From assembly GCA_020744425.1 (NCBI GenBank), contig JAGMUV010000001.1, positions 4,092,001 through 4,156,000 on the forward strand: a stretch of 64,000 nucleotides of DNA. The letters are read 5' to 3'. Positions 32,229-44,478 of the stretch are shown piece by piece. The notes beneath the pieces were generated by a model. The model had not been told where the DNA came from, searched no databases, and worked only from the letters and a program-made list of their open reading frames with translations. The position numbers and the translations under genes were made by a program. Source of the DNA: Dactylonectria macrodidyma. Its lineage: Eukaryota > Ascomycota > Sordariomycetes > Hypocreales > Nectriaceae. Within the stretch, counting starts at the first letter, position 1; every line of letters starts with the position of its first letter.

Positions 32229-35200
32229 GGGAATTGATATAGCGGCATGACATTTTTGATACAGCGGCATGACTCTTACAGCGGCATGACTTTTAGGAAA
32301 TTTAATTGGCTAAAGGTCCCCGCGACCCACAGATACATTCTCTCAAAGGCGGTGTGACTAGCTCCGATAACAAGACCTCTCTTTACCATATAAGCAAGTA
32401 GGTCGGGCTACCTTCCTAGAACAGGCTTTGCCCAGACGTCAAAACAAGGTCTTATTTTCAATACGGAACAAGACCAGTTTCATTAAAGGCCAGAGGGGCC
32501 AGCCATCTAGTATTCTATTCTCTGACTACTATAGAAGGAAGAGTCTCCTCGTCGCTCTCGAGCAGCTCCCATTGACTCCTTCGCCTCCGAATGCTGGGTT
32601 GTATCTTCCGTCCGCTAGCACGTACTCCTGTAGTTCTCCCAACTCCAAGAATCGCCGATTGGCTACGTATTACGCGCTGGTTTGAAGTAACGACCTCACT
32701 ACTGGCATCGCTGGTAGCCTGGCTACTGGCCTGGCCGCTGACCTGTTGGCTCGCTTCTAGTGCGAGCCTAGCAAGCGTCGGCTTATTTCGGCTCCCTGGT
32801 GGTCGACCTCGCCTGCGCCCTGACGCCTGACCGGCTGGTTTGCTGGTTGAATGGGTACTAGGCTGACTACTTACCCCGATGGCTAGCCTTGCTGGAACAG
32901 CCTGCGTGGTGTTCCTGGGCCTGCCACGGAGAGATGTAGCGATCTTGGGGTCGAGGATGCGTCGGTATGGATCTCGGGAGGTTGACTCTCGCAGCCGCCA
33001 CCGTGGATGAACGTCCCATTTAGTGAAAGCCGTGGCAGAACCCAACTTTGAGTACACCTTATGGTAGCAAGGGATGCCAAGCTCGATTGAAACCGAACAG
33101 TCGTCATTACAATCCCCGAGAGGGCTAGGGAATGGATTCTTCCCTGTCGGCATCGCTTTCCTCGCTAGCCGATACTGCTTTGTAATCAGTCCCAGACCTT
33201 TCGACGAAATCACTATTCGCAGTTCACCCAGGTACTCCGAGCTCGAGCCGAGGTAGTCGCGGGCAGTGAGCACCTCATCCTCTGCGCAGGCATGTGTGAA
33301 ATCTCGCTCTTGATCCCTCATCATATCCTGCATCGCCTCAACAAGCCGATAGAGGTGGCTCATACCGTTAAGGAGATAACTCTTGATGTTGTTGTTGCTT
33401 GCTTCTGTGCCGGAGGTGACGCGGATGCCGAAGTTGCGGTATTTGCGGATGAAACAGCGTGCCCACTGAGCCCTCATGGGCATATACGTTCCATGGAGAT
33501 ATCGCAAGATTGCTCGCTGGTCATCGAACTTCTTGCAGAGGTCTTTCCACGCCTTCTCGTGAGCCTCCTCGGTCTCGGCAAACAAGACGAGCTTCCACAT
33601 CACAAGAACCCCTCGATAGCTATGGGGAATGACCTCGGCAGTTGGCGCGAGGACGAGTTGTTGGTCCTTTGGGCGCAGCTCAGCCTGTGTCTGTACGGTA
33701 GAGTCCTCCCCATCGCTGCTATTGGGACTGCTACTGCTCCTACTGCCCTTGACCCACTTCTGCTTCGATTTCAGCAGGACGTTCGAATTGATGTGGTGGA
33801 TACAGAGCTGCTGTTGTACATTGGGGAACTGATCGTTTAGGGCAGCCTTCATTGAGTTGTCGAAGTCGGTAATGATGACGTCCGGTTGCCGAATCGCTTG
33901 CTGTTCTATGAGTTGTCGAATGCTCTCAGAGAGGAACTGAAACCCTTCTCGCCTCTCGTTATCAATCAGACCAAAAGCAGCGTTAAAAACGGTACCAAGG
34001 CAGGTCTGTCCTGTAGCCTGGAATAATGGGAGCTTGAAGCGATTGGTGTTGTATGTATTGTCGAAGCTGATGACCTCGGGGAACCGCTTCCACATCCGAA
34101 GACAGTAGGGGAAGGTCCAGACAAGGCCAAGAAGGCGATTCGGATCATCGTTCGCCCATTTCACGAGGTAAGAGATCTCCATCTCGTCGAAGAGTTTAAT
34201 TAGCGCTGCAGTAGGCGTGTATCCACTAAGCTTGTCTCTGTTGACGAGAGATCTGGCGTTGTACATGTCTCTCTGTGTGAAGACAGACTCGGGATGTTGC
34301 TCCTGGACGACGGCCCGTACATCGCGGGCCCGGATTCCAACCCGGCGGCTTGTCGATTCAACTGTAGCCCTGATGGGCGTAGTGAGCCTCCTGTGGGAGG
34401 GATGGGCAGATGGTCCGATACTGCGGCCGTGGTTGTGCTGGCCGTGTTCGGGCTTCGAGTGCTGTCGTAAAAGCCACTTGCCCTCCTCTAACGCCTCTGC
34501 AATAGCCATCCACTTACAACCACACTTTCGGGATTTACGTTGTCGGATCCCTACGCCTTTAGTAGGCCCAGGTTCTCCGAATCGATCGCATTGGAATGAA
34601 TATCTGATCTTCCGACCTTTATATGAGTAGGCATTCCGTCGAACAACACCAAATCCATGAGCCTTCGCGAAGGTATTCACCCAGTCGAAGAGAACCTCAG
34701 CTGATGGTGCTGGGTCGCCTGGGATCGGTGGATTCGGGATCGGGTCTGGGGTAGGTGACGAGGATTGCTGGATGGGAGAAGATGTAATTGCCTCGGGGGT
34801 TGATGATCCTTGGGGAGTTTGGATAGGCGGCCTGTGTGGCGGAGAGTACGGCGGAGGGGATTCGTAGGCATCTGAACTGAGTGGTGACCAACCCCATCTC
34901 TCTCGCCATTGGCGTACTCGTTCGTACGACCGGCCAAGATCAATGGTTAGTGTCAGGTCTTCCCCGATAACCTCGCGTACCAACTTCAAGACGGACTCAA
35001 ACTTGGCACTCGTTGCAGTCGGGAGCCTTTGGGCCGACTGTGGTAGAGAGTAGGGAGGTAGTGATTCGGTTTCGGGGCCTGGTATAGGTGCCCTAATTCG
35101 CTGCGATCGTCTTCGTCCGGATGGGAAATCGTTTAGGAGGTGTATCTCGTGATCGAAACGGAGCTCCCATGCTGGCTCATGGAGCCCCTGTGATCCATGG

Positions 35201-35702
35201 GGTCGTGGAAAGGTTGATAATGTCTGTGGATAAGATGCAAAGAGATTTCCGAGTGCATCTTCGTCGCCAATTCCGTAGTACTGGCTGATACTTGTTGCTA
35301 TACTACTTGCTGATCGTGGCCTGTTTGCAAGTAGAGGGGGGCTGAACCTGGCTTGTCGGCTCTGTCGCTGTCGTTTTCGAGGACGTAATTGATCGCTAGG
35401 GCTAGGGCTTCGAGTCCGACTTCGTCGTGAGCTTGAGAGAGATTCGGAATTAGGCATGATGAAGGACCTTCTCAATGGGGGTTGAGAGACTCGTAGTGGA
35501 TCTGATGGAGAGCTTGATCGCGTCGCGTCAGTAGCTAAGGGAAGAATTATGGAGAGCTAAGCTCTGGGTACAAATTTGAGCTGTTGGCAGAATGAAATGT
35601 GCTAACAAAAGAGGGTCCCGTCCAATTAAATTTCCTAAAAGTCATGCCGCTGTAAGAGTCATGCCGCTGTATCAAAAATGTCATGCCGCTATATCAATTC
35701 CC
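32229..35702 (-). mobile_element. Intact Mutator-like element (MULE)
   Basis: The 3,474-bp element has perfectly identical 81-bp terminal inverted repeats (32229-32309 and 35622-35702, outer bases GGGAATTGATATAGCGGCAT) and an 8-bp duplication ATCTTCTA on each side (32221-32228 and 35703-35710). Each TIR contains the word GCGGCATGAC three times, probably transposase-binding sites. The single large minus-strand gene is uninterrupted. There is no sign of RIP. Identical ends plus an open transposase suggest a recent and possibly still active insertion. Confidence 0.92.
32515..35475 (-). CDS. MULE transposase (FAR1-like N-terminus, SWIM zinc finger)
   Basis: The 986-codon frame has a Ser/Arg-rich N-terminus (SSRRSRTRSPSP, nuclear-localisation-like PRKRQRQ) and a FAR1/WRKY-GCM1-like zinc-binding segment (KIRYSFQCDRFGEPG ... 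KSRKCGCKWMAIAEAL ... HSKPEHGQHNHGRS). The MULE DDE core follows: EVISFDNTYNTNRFKLPLFQ (first Asp), DVIITDFDNSMKAALNDQFP (second Asp) and CIHHINSNVLLKSKQKW. A SWIM-type zinc motif CNDDCSVSIELGIPCYHKVY lies near the C-terminus, then an AT-hook-like GRRRGRPPGSRNKP. It is a cut-and-paste transposase acting on the flanking TIRs in the nucleus. I chose the first ATG; the ATG six codons downstream (MPNSESLS) is an equally good start. Confidence 0.9.
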   Translation of the reverse strand: MRRSFIMPNSESLSSSRRSRTRSPSPSDQLRPRKRQRQSRQARFSPPLLANRPRSASSIATSISQYYGIGDEDALGNLFASYPQTLSTFPRPHGSQGLHEPAWELRFDHEIHLLNDFPSGRRRSQRIRAPIPGPETESLPPYSLPQSAQRLPTATSAKFESVLKLVREVIGEDLTLTIDLGRSYERVRQWRERWGWSPLSSDAYESPPPYSPPHRPPIQTPQGSSTPEAITSSPIQQSSSPTPDPIPNPPIPGDPAPSAEVLFDWVNTFAKAHGFGVVRRNAYSYKGRKIRYSFQCDRFGEPGPTKGVGIRQRKSRKCGCKWMAIAEALEEGKWLLRQHSKPEHGQHNHGRSIGPSAHPSHRRLTTPIRATVESTSRRVGIRARDVRAVVQEQHPESVFTQRDMYNARSLVNRDKLSGYTPTAALIKLFDEMEISYLVKWANDDPNRLLGLVWTFPYCLRMWKRFPEVISFDNTYNTNRFKLPLFQATGQTCLGTVFNAAFGLIDNERREGFQFLSESIRQLIEQQAIRQPDVIITDFDNSMKAALNDQFPNVQQQLCIHHINSNVLLKSKQKWVKGSRSSSSPNSSDGEDSTVQTQAELRPKDQQLVLAPTAEVIPHSYRGVLVMWKLVLFAETEEAHEKAWKDLCKKFDDQRAILRYLHGTYMPMRAQWARCFIRKYRNFGIRVTSGTEASNNNIKSYLLNGMSHLYRLVEAMQDMMRDQERDFTHACAEDEVLTARDYLGSSSEYLGELRIVISSKGLGLITKQYRLARKAMPTGKNPFPSPLGDCNDDCSVSIELGIPCYHKVYSKLGSATAFTKWDVHPRWRLRESTSRDPYRRILDPKIATSLRGRPRNTTQAVPARLAIGVSSQPSTHSTSKPAGQASGRRRGRPPGSRNKPTLARLALEASQQVSGQASSQATSDASSEVVTSNQRVIRSQSAILGVGRTTGVRASGRKIQPSIRRRRSQWELLESDEETLPSIVVRE

Positions 35703-35921
35703 ATCTTCTAAGCTAACTAAAAGCAACTGAAACCTACGAGGGGACATTCTGCTGCTCGCTGCTACCCAATACCATTGTGGCTGATGAGGTAGATGAAACT
35801 TCAGATGAGGGTCGTCTTGAGAGAGGTTAAAGATGTTGGAGTTGTAAGACGTCAGGGTGAGCTCAAATACTAGGTCATCCCTAACGCTCGGGTCACCTGA
35901 TGCCCAATGCCATGCCATAAC

Positions 35922-35968
35922 CTTCGTTCCGAAAGGCCGTGGGGACCGGTCTCCTGTACCCCATTAAG
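35922..35968 (-). repeat. Short dispersed repeat, inverted copy
   Basis: On the minus strand this reads ACAGGAGACCGGTCCC followed by CACGGCCTTTCGGAACGAAG. It matches 52144-52192, 58910-58955 and 58970-59018 (see the entry at 58870-59020). Confidence 0.6.
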
Positions 35969-36068
35969 GTACCTAACTTCCTAAAGGGCCCTTGCCTCTT
36001 TCCCTTCCTGTGACCCTATAACCGCTACTGCCCTAATAAATAGTAGGTTCTAAAGCAGAGCTCTCTAG

Positions 36069-36234
36069 TGTAAGAGTTAGTGGCGAGGGCTTGTCGAGCC
36101 CTCAGCCGGGACTAGCCTTATTATTAGATGTGCGGCACGATTGAGTAACGCTAGCTACTCGGAATCGCTTGATCTTTTGCCTCAACGGGCAACGGGTCTT
36201 TGTGTGAATTGGGCATGCCGCCCCAACCCTTACA
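36069..36234. mobile_element. Solo LTR
   Basis: This 166-bp sequence begins TGTAAGAGTTAG and ends CAACCCTTACA, with matching TG...CA termini. It is flanked by a 5-bp duplication TCTAG (36064-36068 and 36235-36239). No internal region or second LTR is present, so recombination between two LTRs probably removed the rest. The sequence is not RIPed. It is unrelated to the TRIM LTR at 24457. Confidence 0.75.
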
Positions 36235-36418
36235 TCTAGCCTCAGGGCTATCTTTAAACTCAAACTTATACTCAATTCTTATCCCATTTCTTAAGGTATT
36301 AACAGACTCTATATAAGACCGGTCTCCTATATATCTTAGGCCATATTATTAACTTTAGCCCAGTAATTAATATAATAGCTATAATTAGGTGGCTATTAGT
36401 AGTAAGTTATAACAGTCA

Positions 36419-36818
36419 TGTCTACAAGCTAGCCTGTACAGAGTATAGAGTAGCTTAAGGATGGGTTCCTAAGGGATAGACCAGGGTCTATATTAGTAAA
36501 GCGGTTAGGTTACACTTACTAAGCAGTAGTTATAGTATTATATTAAGTAATAGTTAATATATAATAATGCGTAATAATTAGAGTAGATTAAAGTAATTAA
36601 ATTATATTAATAGCTAAAGAGCTGCTTATTCTAGATATATACTTCTTAAGTGTTTATATATTAAATAGATCGTAGGTTTTATAAATTATATAATTTATAG
36701 ATTATAATAATCTTAAGAGTTATAATCTTTAGGTTATTAAATGAAATTTATAAGTATTATATTATTACTAGTCCTAACTGCTTTTAGACTCTTTAGGTTA
36801 AGTATAGATTATAATATA
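36419..36818 (-). repeat. 3' LTR of the outer Gypsy element
   Basis: This LTR aligns with 51537-51936 over its full 400 bp. Its first half is less mutated than that of the partner, while the partner is less mutated in its second half. Confidence 0.85.
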
Positions 36819-39800
36819 ATATCTCCTTTTTATTAGTCTTACTTTTAAGACTTATTCTTAAGACTATCTTTAAATTTTATTTATTAGTAATTAATTTAGG
36901 CTTATAACTATTTTTATTAATATACTAATATAATAAGCAGTCATATTTCTAAGTCTGTCTTAAAAAAAGAAGAAGAATGCTACCTTTTATCTAAAAGCAT
37001 TCATTTATTAAGTAAACTTACTACTATACCTTATTCTTCCTATTTTAAGCATTCCTATACTTACTTAATAGTACTAGGTTTATTTAAATATAGTAAGTAT
37101 ATTAATTAAAAGCATTCTTATAATAGTATTTAAATAGCTTCTTTATATTTATAATCTTTTTAATTAATCTTTTGCTTTATAGTATTAATTATTTTTATAG
37201 TAAAAATGCTTATTTCTTAAGAAAAGAAGTTAAAAGCTAAAAAAGAGAGTACTAGTAAGGATTTAGTAAAGCTATAATAAGAGATAGTAGAGATATAAGC
37301 CCGTCTTATTACTACTATTAGTTATTTATTGCGTATTTATATAATAAAGAAGCATATAAAAAAGTGTTATAAGTCAGAGTTTTATAAGGGCATTTAAAGT
37401 CTTAAAAAGGAGGATAAGTTAATAGAGGAATTAAGTTATTATAAGTAAGAAGTATAGTAAGAGTTATACTCTATTATTAAAAGCGATTTCGATCTTAATT
37501 CCTTAGGTCTTAGTAATTTTAATTTTAATCTTATAGCTTTATACTTAGATCTTTCTTTCTTTACTTTTAGTATTATATATAGTATGCTTTTAGTAAATAC
37601 TATATATAATTAAGGTTTTTTAATAGTTATTATAAGTTTTTACTTTTAGAATAGTCTTTTTATTTTATAAAGTATATTATTTTTTTATTAATTTTCTTTA
37701 TATTATAGATTTCTTTAATATAGTATTCTTCTAGATCTTTTACTATTAGTTTATAACTTTATCTATTATTAATTAAAATAGTGTTTTCTATTAATTTTAA
37801 TAATAAGATATAAAAAACTGAATAGTGCTATATTTTTATATTCAGTCTATAGTTATTTTCTAATCTTTTTTCTAAAACTTTATAAAGTCTAATGAATTTA
37901 TAGTTAAGTTTTTTACTTAGTCTATCTATTAATAGGTTTTTTATTATTAATAGGACTATATCTCCTTTTAAAAAGGATAGTTTCTTTAGCTTTTTCTAAT
38001 TATAGTACTTTTTTATTTATCTTTATATAAATTTAAGTTTAGTTTTTATTTCTTTATAAAGATTTTTTAGTTAATCTAATATTAGGATTGCTTTTAGGTT
38101 AATAATTCCTTTATACTATTATAAATATGCATTTAATATAAATCTAAAATTAGTATAGTATAATATAAGCTTAGTGCTTTTATTAACTATAGTATTATAA
38201 CTTAGTTATACTATAAGTAACTTTTTTACTTAATTATTATATTTATAATTAATATAATATTATAAGTACTATTTAAGTATTTAATTTATATATTCTATCT
38301 ATTTATTAGCTTATAATTAGAATGCTATTATAAGTTAGTAATTTAATCCTAATTAGACTATTAAAGCTTATTAAAACTTAAATATAAACAGTAGTCCTCT
38401 ATTACTTAGGATCTCTATTAATAAGCTATATATACTAATAATATTCTATAAGAATAGGTAAGTAAACTATTTAATATCTATTAACTCTTAGTATAGTATA
38501 AAATAGGAAAATTTTATAAATCTATTTATAATAATAAGAATGCTATTATAGAAGGTACTACTTATAGAGTCTTCTAATAGGAGTAACTTTATAATAAAAT
38601 CTATTATAATAAAGTCTTATAATTATTTAGTAATTAGTAAAGGTTATAATTCTCTATATAGTTTATAGTATTATACTTATATTTTATTATATAGTTTATA
38701 GGATTTAATAACTTTTATAATTATTCTCTTTATACTAAGAAAGGTATATATTGTTTTAATTTGCTTAAGAGTCTTATTAATCCTTTAATATCTATATAGA
38801 AGATATTTATAGATATCCTATACTAATTATTTATATAATTCTAAGAGGACTTATAACCTTTATAATCTGAATTATAATTTAAGAACTAAGTAGAGTGCTC
38901 TTATTATTCTATCTATTTTATATATTTAGTTATATTCCTATATTTATTTATAAAGTATTTCTTAAGATACTATTATTATGATTTATATTATCTTATTAAG
39001 CTTATTAACTTATTTAAGTTTTTTTTATACTTTACTTAATTTATAGTTTTAATAGTTATTTATCTTCTAATATTCTTTTATATATTATTCTAAAAGGTCT
39101 AGTAAGCATTATTCATATTATATTATATAGCTAATATATGCCTTTATAAAATTACTATAAAAGTACTAACTGAGTTTTTTAATTAGAGTCTAGAAGTTCT
39201 TATAGTAATTACTCTAATAAAAATAAGTAATTACTTAGGATCCTTATAATCCTATTAAGACTGCTTTTCTATCCTACTATAGTAATTCTTTTAGAGCTGG
39301 CTGTTTATTATATATCCATTATTTAAAGCTTTATTTAAGCTTTTATAATCATTCTAATAAGTCTTCTAGTAATTATAACTTACTTATAGCTATAATATAT
39401 CTTTATTTAAAGTATTTATTAAGAGTGTAAGCTAATATTTACTTATTAGCTTTTAATATATTAATTTTAAAGTTAGGTTATTAACTTATTATATTAGCTT
39501 ATCCATTTTCTAAGCCTTTTTTATAAATAATAATATAATTAAATTCTAATAAATATTCTATATAGTAAAGTTATTTTCTATTAAGCTCTTATATAATTAT
39601 AAAATATAAGATATTTTTATAATTTATATATATAATAACTTAGTATTTATTACTTAAGAAGTAATAATAAAATTTTAAAAAGATTTAAATATTATTATAA
39701 ATTCTTTATTATAAATAGAGTAATTAAGCTCTATTCCTTTTAATATACTTAAGTAAAATGCGATTAAGTATAGTTTCTCTTTATTATCTTATTATCTAAT

Positions 39801-40841
39801 CTAGACTTTTAAAGCGAAGTTAGAAGTATTAATTTCTAGTTTAATTAGTCATTTTAGATTAAATATTACTAAAACAGGCTTACTAAAGATAGCTTATTTT
39901 AAGTTATTAAAGGCTTTTTAGGCCTTTATGTTCTATCTAAAGTCTATATCTTTCTTTATTAATTCTATTAAGGGTTTTATAATATTACTAAATCTGCGAA
40001 TAAACCTTTAATAGTAATTAGCAAACTTTAGGAAGCTTTATACTTTTTTAATACTTTTATCTAGTTTTAGTTAATTCTTAATAGCTTTGATTTTCTTTTT
40101 ATCTATTTAGATCTTATTTAATTAGATAGTATATCTAAGAAAGTCCACTTCTTATATATAGAACTTACTTTTTTTTAACTTAATAAGTAGCTTTGCATTT
40201 TATAGCTTTTATAGTATTTTATAAATATATTTTATATAGTCTTTTTTAGTATTAGAGAAGATTAGGATATTATCTAAGTAGTATATAATAAAAATATTAA
40301 AGTATTCTTTTAAAATGTTAGTAATTATTTATTAGAATATTATTAGTATATTTATAAGTCTAAAGGGTATTATTAAGTATTTAAAAAGTCTAAATTTAGT
40401 TTTAAATGCTATTTTCTACTTATTTCTAGGTTTAATATAGACTAAGCTATATACACTCTTTAAGTTAAGTACTATAAACTACTTCTTATTATAAAGGCAA
40501 TCCCTTAACTTAGTAATTAAGAGTAATAGTATTTAATCTTTATATATAATAGTATTTAGTTATTAGTAGTTTATAATTAGTTAGAGTTTACTATTCTTTT
40601 TAAGAATAAATATAATAAAATAACTTATAAATAACTTTAATATCTTAATATATCCTTTTTATAATATATCTTTAAAGTATTCTTTTAATACTTAAAGCTA
40701 AATATTATTAAGGTTATAGAGTTTATAGAACTTAAGTAAAGTTCCTTTTTTTAATATAATTTCATAATCCTATTTACTATATTTAAGTAGGCCTATTTTT
40801 AGTTCTTTAGTAAATAGTTTCTTATAAATATAGTAAGTAAG

Positions 40842-41111
40842 TGTTATAGGCTTGGCCTAGAGTAAGAAGCTATTAAGTTAACTATAGAGACGCCCTAGCT
40901 AGCTTATAGTAATCTTGCTGCTTGGCCAGGCCGATACTGGCCTTAAGAGCGATATCGCTAGAACCTAGCCCTAGACTAAGGGCTAGCAGCCCTAGCTATA
41001 AACCTATATAATAAAGGCTTGCCGCGATCTAGTAGTGACCTTACTTAGCTTAAGATACTTTAATTTACTGAATATTCTCTTACTAAATAAGCCTAGAGTC
41101 TTCTCTTTATA
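40842..41111 (+). repeat. 5' LTR of the inner Gypsy element
   Basis: This LTR aligns over 270 bp with 48057-48326. It keeps much more GC than the interior (for example GCTTGGCCAGGCCGATACTG), so the LTRs look less heavily RIPed than the body. Confidence 0.85.
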
Positions 41112-44100
41112 TTATCTTAAGCTCCTTTTTTACTACTTTCTTACTAACCCTTTGTTATAATAGAATAACTCGCTCCCTACTTTCTAACTAATACTAAAAT
41201 AAAAGCAATTTATAACCTTATTAATAATAGGCTTCGGCCTATTTATAAATAATTAGTATAACTTAATTATAATGATCTTGCTATAAATGCACTAATTATT
41301 AACGTTCTTTATATTATCCTCTTATTTCTTTATAAACAGAAGCCCCTCCTAAACTTACTAAAATTCTTAAGTAATCGCTCTAATTATATTATATAGTTAC
41401 AATAGATATAGGATAAGGTCCGCTTTAATAGCCCTTATATTAGTAATAAAGAGCTTTAGTATACTATTAATAGCTACTTTAATACTAAGCTATAGAAAAC
41501 TGTTAGTACTTTCTATACTTTAAGAAGGCTATAAAGCTGCTATTACTCTATAGACTTCTTAAGCTACTTAGACCAGACTTATAAGGACTGTAATTTGTAG
41601 CCTTAAGCGGCTGCCTTATTATAATGTCTTAAGCAGGCTGATCAGACTGCATTTTCCGCCTTCTTCTTACTATTTAAATAAAGAATTATAAATACTAAAG
41701 GAAGTGACTAAGCTAATAAAGTAAAAATAACATTCTTTGAAAGCACACTTAACTCGCTTTTATAATATAGCCTTACTATAGTCTAACTCTCTAAAGACTA
41801 TTAAGGTTAGCTTAAATAGGTCTAGAAAATCGCCTAGAAGGTCAAAGGCCTCTAGAGTTGCTTATAGTAATATTATAACTCTCCCGCTCTGAACTATTAA
41901 TAAAGAAAAGATAGAGAAGGTAATGTTACTATAATAGGAGTGAACTAGATATAGAGGAATGAGAAGAAGAAGAAGAGAGTTATATATTACTATATCTATA
42001 GGAAGGAGTACTATACTTAAGACTATCTTAGAAGATATGCTGACTCTTATATAATAGCTACTTCCTAAGCTTACTATAATGAGGTAATAACTTTATTAGA
42101 ATCTTATAAAGGTTCTAATGCGTACTTATTAGAAAATAAGTAGCTCTAATATAAAAACAGGGGTTACAGCCTTCTAAAGCTCTAGTAAAGGCCTAGGCAT
42201 AATAAAGAGAGCATATGACTAGTGAGCTAGTTACTATCTAGGTATGACTTAATAACTCCTTATTAACTGCGCTTATTAATAATGGCTATAAGGTCTACGC
42301 TCTTATTAATAAGGCCTTAGCTTAAAGAATGAGCTTCTTATATATTAATATAAAGCTATAGTGATTTTATAGCTTTATTAATATAATAGAGCTAATAATA
42401 GCTATAGGTATAGTAGCTATAACTCTAGAAGTAAGTAGCTATAAGCAGACGCTTTTTATATATATAGTCCGCAACTTAGGATAAAGCCTGTTCTTAAGGA
42501 AGCTATGGATAGAATAGAAGGATATTATCTACCTTATAAAGAAAAAGAGGTTATATTATAGAGTTACTAGAATCATACTATGAGTAAGTAGTAAGAAGGA
42601 ACTAGCTTTAGTAATTAAGATATAAGTAACTAGGCTTATTATAGGTTTAGTTATAGCCGCCCTCTTATAGTAAGTATATAAAGCAGCTTACTATAAAGAT
42701 ACTATAATATTAATAGGATATATTAGCTTAAATGATATTAATAAAGCCTTTTATAAGAAGGACTTAACTAACCCTTAACTATATATATTAGCTAATCTTC
42801 TTAAAGACTTTCTAAAGCTATTCTTAGTAAAAGAGGCTAATAGGCTGCTCTTATACTAACTGGGCATTAACTATAAAGTGAACTTACTATAAGATTATAA
42901 TAAAGAAGAACCTCCCTTATTCTAAGGGCCCCTTTATAATATATCCTAAGAAGAGCTCTTAGTATTAAGGAAAACCCTGAATGACCTCTTTAATAAGAGG
43001 TATATTCAAACTAGTAACTCCTTTATAGCAGCCCTAGTCCTCTTTATTAAGAAACTAGGCAGTGGGCTAAGATTTTACTATAATTATTACATACTTAATG
43101 CAATTATATAGTAAGATCACTATCCCTTCTTACTAATTATAGAGATACTATATAACCTCTTTAGTATTTAATGGTTTACTAAGCTGAATGTTATTATAGC
43201 CTTTTATAAGCTAAGAATAGCTAAAGAGCATAAGAGTAAGACTGCATTTTAAATGTATTTTAGCTCTTTTAAATAGTTAGTATGCTTATTTAAACTTAGT
43301 AGTGCTCTTATAATATTCTAATGCTATATTAATTAAATGCTATAATAATACTTTAATAACTTTATAATAGCCTATTTTAATAATATCTTAATTTACTTTA
43401 ATAGGACTTACTATAACTATTTAATAAAGGTCTACTAAATCCTTTAAGCCTTTAGTAATATAAAGCTTAACCTTAACCCTAAGAAATATAAGTTTATAAT
43501 ATAAGAGGTTAAATACTTAGGGTTTATAGTTAAGGCTAGAGAAGGCATTTACTATAACTTAGAAAAGTAATAAGTTATTTATAAATAAGAAGCGCCTTTA
43601 TTACTAAAAGAAGTCTAAAGTTTCCTTAGCTTGACTAACTACTACTAAGTCTTTATCTTAGACTTTATAAGTATTACTATACTCCTTACTTAGCTTATTA
43701 AGAAAGGGGTAATCTTTATATAAAGTAATAATAAAAAAGCAGTATTTAAAAAACTTAAGCATTACTTTTATAATACTCTAATACTAGCTAAATAGAACCT
43801 AAATAAGAAAGTATATATAGAAAGTAATAGCTTAGGCTTTGCTCTTAGAAGAGTCCTCTCTTAAGAGGACTTATAAAGGCTTTACTACTTTATTATATTT
43901 TACTTATAATAACTTAACTAATATAAGTATAACTACTCTATTTATAATTAAGAGATATTAGCTATTATTTCTTATTTAAAAGTATAGAATATAAAGTTAA
44001 AGAGCTATAAGTCCTTTATAATCCTTATTAATTATAAAAACCTAAAGTACTTTATAAAAAAATAATAGCTAAGTATTTAATAGGTCTATTAAATAAAAAA

Positions 44101-44298
44101 CTCTAAGAGTTTAACTTTATATTATAGTACTAACCTAATAATAATAATACTATAATAGATAGGCTTAGTTAAAAAGATTAGAATACTCTTAAGAGTAACT
44201 AGGATAAGTAAGAAGAAGGGCGCTTTATATAGTTAATTCTTAAACAAGCGATCCCCTTAAGAGAATATACTATAATCATTACGATCTTTATACTATCT

Positions 44299-44478
44299 GT
44301 TATGGGCTAGAGCTTTGCTCTAGCCTTATAGTAGAAGACCTTGTATAGCTAGTTGGTTGATCGCACTGGCGATCGATCAATACGTATCCTTTTGCCTTAG
44401 CAGCAAAGGGTAGCGCCGTATGGCGCTGGTGGCCGTTGCGCTAGCTATCGCTTAGCCCTTCTGGGGTCAGCCCATCAC
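44299..44478. mobile_element. Un-RIPed MITE inside the inner Gypsy
   Basis: A GC-normal 180-bp island interrupts the RIPed Gypsy between reverse transcriptase and integrase. Its ends are near-inverted repeats (GTTATGGGCT and AGCCCATCAC), and ACTATCT, extendable to ACTATCTGT, is duplicated on both sides (44292-44300 and 44479-44487). A duplication of 7-9 bp fits a Mutator- or hAT-derived MITE. It codes for nothing. Because it is unmutated it either inserted after RIP or is too short to be a RIP target. Confidence 0.75.

Larger units (their letters stand above)
32143..35918 (-). pseudogene. Small hypothetical ORF interrupted by the MULE
   Basis: The frame begins at 35918 (MAWHWASGDPSVRDDLVFEL) and reads to ...LVSLED at 35703, the edge of the MULE. 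Below the element, at 32220, it continues in the same frame (MQTGYLVKSCTQFNVTLGVG) to TAG at 32143-32145, giving about 97 residues if the insertion is removed. I do not recognise the protein and there is no other evidence of expression, so this may be chance. Confidence 0.3.
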
